This document shows positions 59,101 through 64,000 of a DNA stretch of 64,000 nt, piece by piece. The notes under the pieces are model-generated. The model did no database searches. It was given only the letters and a program-made list of their open reading frames with translations, and was not told the DNA's origin. Every line of letters begins with the position of its first letter. The first letter of the stretch is position 1. Source of the stretch: Gavia stellata (Eukaryota; Chordata; Aves; Gaviiformes; Gaviidae); NCBI RefSeq assembly GCF_030936135.1, contig NC_082599.1:10061472-10125471 (forward strand), read 5' to 3'. The position numbers were made by a program, and so were the translations under genes.

Positions 59101-62100
59101 GGATTCTGGAAGTCACATTTAGTGTTAATTCTCCGCCAGATGTGTTCTCCTTCCCAAGATTCTGACCAATACTGTCAGGCTTTAATTATTAAAATGAAAC
59201 TTGTAGGAGATCCTCTCTGGATGTGGTCTAGGGGCACACAGTTCTATTCAGAACCATGCAGCATTCTTGAGACAGCAAGAAGCCATTCAAACACCAAATG
59301 GCCTACACAGAAACATACAACCAGAAAATCCTGAATGACTCCTTAGTCCCAACAAAACAGAGCTGAAAGTGAAAAGCTGCAGTACAAGAACATGCACAGC
59401 CATCACCTGGAAACCCTGAGAGTCTGCAATCCCAAAAGTAACCCAATTCAGCAACTAGAACTGTGTGTGGCAGAGAGACAAACCACGGGCTGATCTCCTC
59501 ACACCTTGAACAGAAAAGGAGCATCACAACTTCTGAGACTGTCAGAGACTGCTCGCCTGAGGCAAGGGCACTGGGCAAGACAGAACAAGGTGGCAGAGGT
59601 TATTGCCGTCTGCAGACTTCCCCTGGACACAAGAGTGTTTTAGAATCCGTGTCAGCACCCACTGGGTGATGGCTGTTGGCTTAGATTGCTCTCCCTGAAT
59701 GGGATGAATTCAAAAGCAGCGTTTTTGTAATGTTCAAATGCTGTTAATACAACTGAAATAACTTGCGAGTTTACCAATAGTAAATCCAATATTCAGGGGC
59801 TCAAGATCTCAGTTCCTGAAATACAGGGGTTGGGGGAGGGAAGTTAGTGTACACAACATTGTCTCAAGTCAGCACTAAAACAACAACAAATACTAACACT
59901 AGGGGGTAGAGGATCTTTTTTCCTTACAGCATTTAAAGGTTCACAGTTCACATGAACACTTTAACAAAACTAAGCACATTCCTCTTTAAAGAGGTTATTA
60001 ACATGGCCTTAGTGTACTGTCCCACCTTAAATGACTTTACCTAGATTAAAAAAAATTGCTATTTTAAAAATCGGGGTATATGTAAAACAACAGGATTTAG
60101 CTGTCTTCCTGTATTTGGTATTTCAAAATTGTAGACGCTGCTTAAATCCACTAAGCATAAGGCTCAGCTGCTGTACGTACACCACCTGAGCCCATCACAC
60201 TTCTGGAAGAGGAGGAAAAGAAAGGAAAATAACCTAGAGCATTCTTACAAAATTCAAGGAAAGTCACATGCATGAAGAAGCCAATTGCTTTTTGTTTCTA
60301 CCTTATTCCTTTCAAATTTAGATTGTAAATTCTTTAGGAAAAGGGCCATCTTGTCTTTACTACGCAGCAGTGGGCTCACATGAGCACCTAAGTAGTATCA
60401 GCTGCTGCAAAGACATATGGGCAAGCAGGAGAGACCTGGTGGGGCAGACAAGGGCTGCAGTCCCCTTCACACTCATCACTCCTGGTGACATACTGGAAGA
60501 AGTGTCACCCTGCAGCAGCCACTCACGTGTTCATCCCGTCAAGCACATGGCTGCATGAGCTCCTGTCTGCACAGACTCGACTGCAGTGACAGCCGTGCCT
60601 CTACGGTACTCAAGGTTGTACTTTGGAACCAGGCAAGGAAAACAGCTTGTCAATTCCTTCAATTTCTATGACACTAAAACAGTCAACAGGGTAAAAGGTA
60701 TGGGAGGAACAGGGCCAAAGATAAACATCACATTGCAGACAGTAAACAAAGCTTCCTATGAATGCAAAAACTGTTACTTGTACAGTAACCAGTACTATTG
60801 TTTTTTAGCTTAAAGCGGTATGTGTGCTTCACGCTTAGAAATCTCACAATGTTAAAGTTCTGCCACTGCATTTAATATTGTGCTACCAATACAGAATAAA
60901 GCCAAGAAATGGCTAACTTAAAACATCTATTTTTTGGTCTTGTGTGGTATCTAGTTGAAGATGGAAGCATTTGTGTGCTTTTTGCCTCATAAGAAGTGAG
61001 GCAGGTGTTAATGTTCCTAAGATCAGCTGTATATACCTTGAAGGTATAGACCACCTGACTCTACATGAGTCAAAATACTAGGAATGTATCGTCAATATCC
61101 ATTAATGAATTACCAGTTGCTTGTATTTAAGTGACCATATGCTTCTGTGAAAAGTACATAGTGACCTGTATCTTACACATAGTATATTTTTATCATTGTA
61201 TCTGTAAAGAAGTTTTGCATAAGCATGTCATTTTCAAGGCCAAAAGCGTATTTAATATGGACAGTGTCACAGTATGAACAGCTGATTTTAAAACAAAACA
61301 CTGTCAGGAGTTGCACAGGGTAGTTCTGAATTTCTCGTCCACCTTGGAAACCACACAACATCTTAACCATCCTCCATATTTCAGTGTAAAATCTTCACTA
61401 CCGTAGCCTTACCCATACATCCCTCTCTGACTGCAGAATCCAGCAGAAAGGGTGGGAACAGACGAGGCCGTAACATTTGGTTTGAAAGAGAATTTTAAAA
61501 TCTTGCCTGAAACTGGTGTGCTTATCAGCAGGAACTGTCTCTGCTCAATTTAAGTAATGGCCCAACTCACTTTCAGGAACCACATACACATTATAATTCC
61601 ATCTTCTTCTATGTTCTTGGGTCACTGATGCCAGGACAAACATGTCTCCAAAAACATGAAGAGCAAGATCTATGCTGGTCCACACTCCCTAGATTTATTC
61701 CTTAAATTCATTTCTTCAGTTTCACAGAGTGTATTTAAATAACTGTCTTAAAGTTGTAATAGAAATATTTTAATAAAGCTCACTAGCCTCATGCACAATT
61801 CACCAGCCCCATTCAGACAAGAGGACAATTTTGATCACACAGTCACTTGCATGGACAAGTGGCTACATTTCAGTTATTTTTAACTCTAATGCTAATACAT
61901 AAGGCTACAACCTCTGAGAATACCTGAATGACGTCCCTAATAATAAATCTCCCAATATTTTAAATGTAAACACATTTTAAAACAACTTTTAATTACAGCT
62001 CCCTGTTCTTGGTTGCAGAACTTTGACTCAGATAAAGTTTTCTCACTAAAATGTCAGCATTAAACTCAAACAACAGAAAAGATGCTTGTAAATCTTCATG

Positions 62101-63922
62101 AAATCAAGCAATTTTACTTTGTCTTCCAAGACTCAGTACAACACATCAATAGTCAGTTTAATAAGCCTTGAATTTATACTAGTCACACCAAAAAGAAAGT
62201 AACTCTAGCATCATATTTACTACAGCAATATTTACATTATGCCCCAGTTCAAGTCAGAAAAGGCAGCTGCAAAAAAACTGAGAAATCCTCATGTATACTG
62301 GAGCTTGATTTTTGAAGCACTCTAGGGAGAAAAAAAAAAGCTCACATTCACACACACAGCAATAAGGTCTACAGGCCAGAGCTGTCATCTCAGGTGAACA
62401 GCCAAAGAGTTTCTGACACAAGGTTTATCTTATTTCAGAACCACACCAGAGAGCTAGTTGTCACCGCTTGATCACATATAAGACCTCAAACTACAGACAG
62501 ACATAACTTCCCATTTCTGTAAAACAAGTAACAGGAACGTTATCTGACTCGCTACATAACGGGCACACGCTGAAGGTGTCCCCATTCCAATCTGTTTGAA
62601 GATGACTTGTGGCAGAGCAGGACAAAAGTGCAACCAGATTTTGAATACTTAGGGTTTGGTTGGTGGGTTTTTTCTTTACTATAAACTGCTTAAAGGATTC
62701 CTAAGGCTGCAGTAATGCTAAGAAAAAGGACATTACCACCCACCGATGCCATCGTGAATCTAAGGCCTCTGAGCAGTTAAACTGTAACAACAGAGAAATT
62801 CATACTACCAAGATAGAACATACAAGTTTTACTTACCAAGCCACCTATGTCATCTCTATAAGCTTAGAATTTAATTTACGATACCTACACATACAGAGCT
62901 ATATACATGTTCATGTGTACATTAAAAACCAGGCTAGTGAAAGACACTGGATTATGCCACTGAACAGAAAGCTTGGTAACTATAGTATAAATTCAGAGAA
63001 ATAATTTACTTCAAATTAAAGAAGATTGTAAAAAAACTGCAATTGCAGCCTCCTAGACCTGTGCTACTTGCATTGATTACAAGTACTGCTTATACACAGT
63101 AGTTCATAATGAATTTTACAGGGATGTACTTGGTAGGATAAGTGACCGCCATGGCACAATAGCTTACAGAACTGTAAGAGCTGTGACAGGGGGTCTACAC
63201 AGCTTTTTACAAAGCATACTAGGCTCAGATTTAACTGAAGTTAATCTTCATCTTGTACTTCACTCTATTCGATAAGACATTGTCTGACTACCAGTAAAGC
63301 AACCTGGCATTCATAGCTTAGAGCAGAAAGCTGAAAACGCTGGCCTTCCAAGAAAGCTTCATGACATCAGACTACGAAAAGCCTACTGTATCCAGCATGA
63401 AAGGAACTGTGATCTCTACCAGTTACTTTCATTTTTGACACAGTGGAACTGTTTATCTACTCTCAAGGATACCTACTACAGGTAGTTTACGTTTCCAGTA
63501 AGGGTCATTCAGGGCTTCAAGTGTATCTTTTTTTCTTCTTTTTTTTTTTAACCAAGTTCCAAAGTTATTCTTTATAGCTGTGTCTATATAACACAGGAGG
63601 TACTGTGCATTCAAATGGTAGCAGGTTTATATCTAAAGATGTGAGACTGTCATCAAATAAAAAGGAATGCATTATTCTCTTCAGCTTCCAGTCTTCAAGG
63701 CACCTCCTGCATTAACTTACTGGGAAATATACAAGCAGACCAAAAGTTCACTGGAAAGAGAAGAATCTGATATACCTAACTTCCTCAGAGGCACACATCA
63801 TCAAAAAAATGAGACAAGGTTGGACCCAAATTATCACAAATAAAATCAATATAAAAATGCTGATGAGATGACAGGAATGCCATGAGGTTGATGTTTTCAG
63901 CTCTGTTGATTGCAGGTGATTG
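56200..63922 (-). other. Possible long 3' UTR of a minus-strand gene
   Basis: About 7.7 kb without a recognisable transposon, bounded on the left by a good minus-strand poly(A) signal and on the right by a possible coding C-terminus. Additional minus-strand AATAAA hexamers at 57166-57171 and 61694-61699 could give shorter isoforms. Strong-looking minus-strand splice donors at 57448 and 62836 have no usable coding exon attached, so I do not call exons here. An alternative is intronic or plain intergenic DNA with a small terminal exon near 56.8 kb. Confidence 0.3.
56216..56221 (-). terminator. Minus-strand poly(A) signal AATAAA
   Basis: Read on the minus strand the sequence is CAATAAAGTTAAAG, followed at suitable distance by GTGGTTCATAGTGG and GTTTTGGTTTTTTATTTT, a good GU/U-rich downstream element. 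This is the best minus-strand 3' end signal in the right third of the window. Confidence 0.5.
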
Positions 63923-64000
63923 TTAATCACAGTGTTTTCTGATGCCCATTTGCAGCCGGCTTTGTCTCCGAGTCTCTTGGATTGTTTGACAGATGAAGTT
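63923..64000 (-). CDS. Possible C-terminal coding end of a minus-strand gene (partial)
   Basis: Reading left from the right edge on the minus strand, one frame gives 25 codons, ...ICQTIQETRRQSRLQMGIRK and three more residues, then TAA at 63923-63925. The composition is polar and basic like a real C-terminus, and the segment has two CpGs in otherwise CpG-poor DNA. A second frame stays open further, to a TGA at 63748-63750, and would add a hydrophobic stretch, but that comes from T-rich sequence and may be chance. The gene body would lie beyond the window. I do not recognise the protein. Confidence 0.28.
   Translation of the reverse strand, partial: NFICQTIQETRRQSRLQMGIRKHCD

Noticed and set aside
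61412-61560. Minus-strand frame of about 43 codons ending at a donor-like GTAAGG
   Set aside because: No upstream or downstream partner; a length expected by chance.
62831-62890. Perfect minus-strand donor GTAAGT at 62831-62836
   Set aside because: All three frames entering it carry stops within about 30 bases, so no coding exon ends here; a noncoding exon cannot be excluded.

Overview
The window reads as nuclear DNA of a bird. It is AT-rich, gene-poor and has no dense operon-like coding. The largest repeats are CR1-family LINEs whose 3' ends carry the avian 8-bp tail (ATTCTGTG repeated) instead of a poly(A) tail. There is one CpG island, and the one gene I can assemble has spliced exons. 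I recognise no rRNA, tRNA, CRISPR array, retroviral LTR or bacterial-type gene.

Layout. About 0-3.3 kb is unremarkable AT-rich sequence. 3.31-6.12 kb is a fairly young but dead CR1 copy: the esterase half of ORF1, a truncated endonuclease, a nearly complete reverse transcriptase broken by two stops, and an intact 3' tail. A second, older CR1 fragment lies at 7.84-9.14 kb. From 9 to 38 kb I find no convincing gene. That stretch holds decayed CR1 relics (about 23.8-24.2, 32.9-33.3 and 37.6-37.7 kb), two long imperfect palindromes that look like ancient amniote hairpin repeats (27.97-28.03 and 30.63-30.72 kb), homopolymer tracts, and two stretches around 11.3-11.8 and 12.9-13.2 kb that look like conserved regulatory DNA, one with a perfect 16-bp inverted repeat.

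The centre of interest is 38.4-43.1 kb. A CpG island carries a perfect symmetrical RFX X-box, the element typical of ciliary-gene promoters. Just downstream on the + strand three exons join in consistent phase into a 205-residue protein with two or three N-terminal hydrophobic segments and a basic tail, followed by a poly(A) signal. I do not recognise the protein. Exon 3 has an in-frame tandem (NAGNAG) acceptor.

43.2-56.2 kb is intergenic, with one decayed CR1 tail at 55.3-55.8 kb. From 56.2 kb to the right edge the best reading is a long 3' untranslated region of a minus-strand gene whose coding part lies mostly outside the window: there is a good minus-strand poly(A) signal near 56.2 kb and a possible C-terminus at 63.9-64.0 kb. 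This gene would converge tail-to-tail with the X-box gene. All statements on conservation, families and promoter activity are inference from reading the sequence only.
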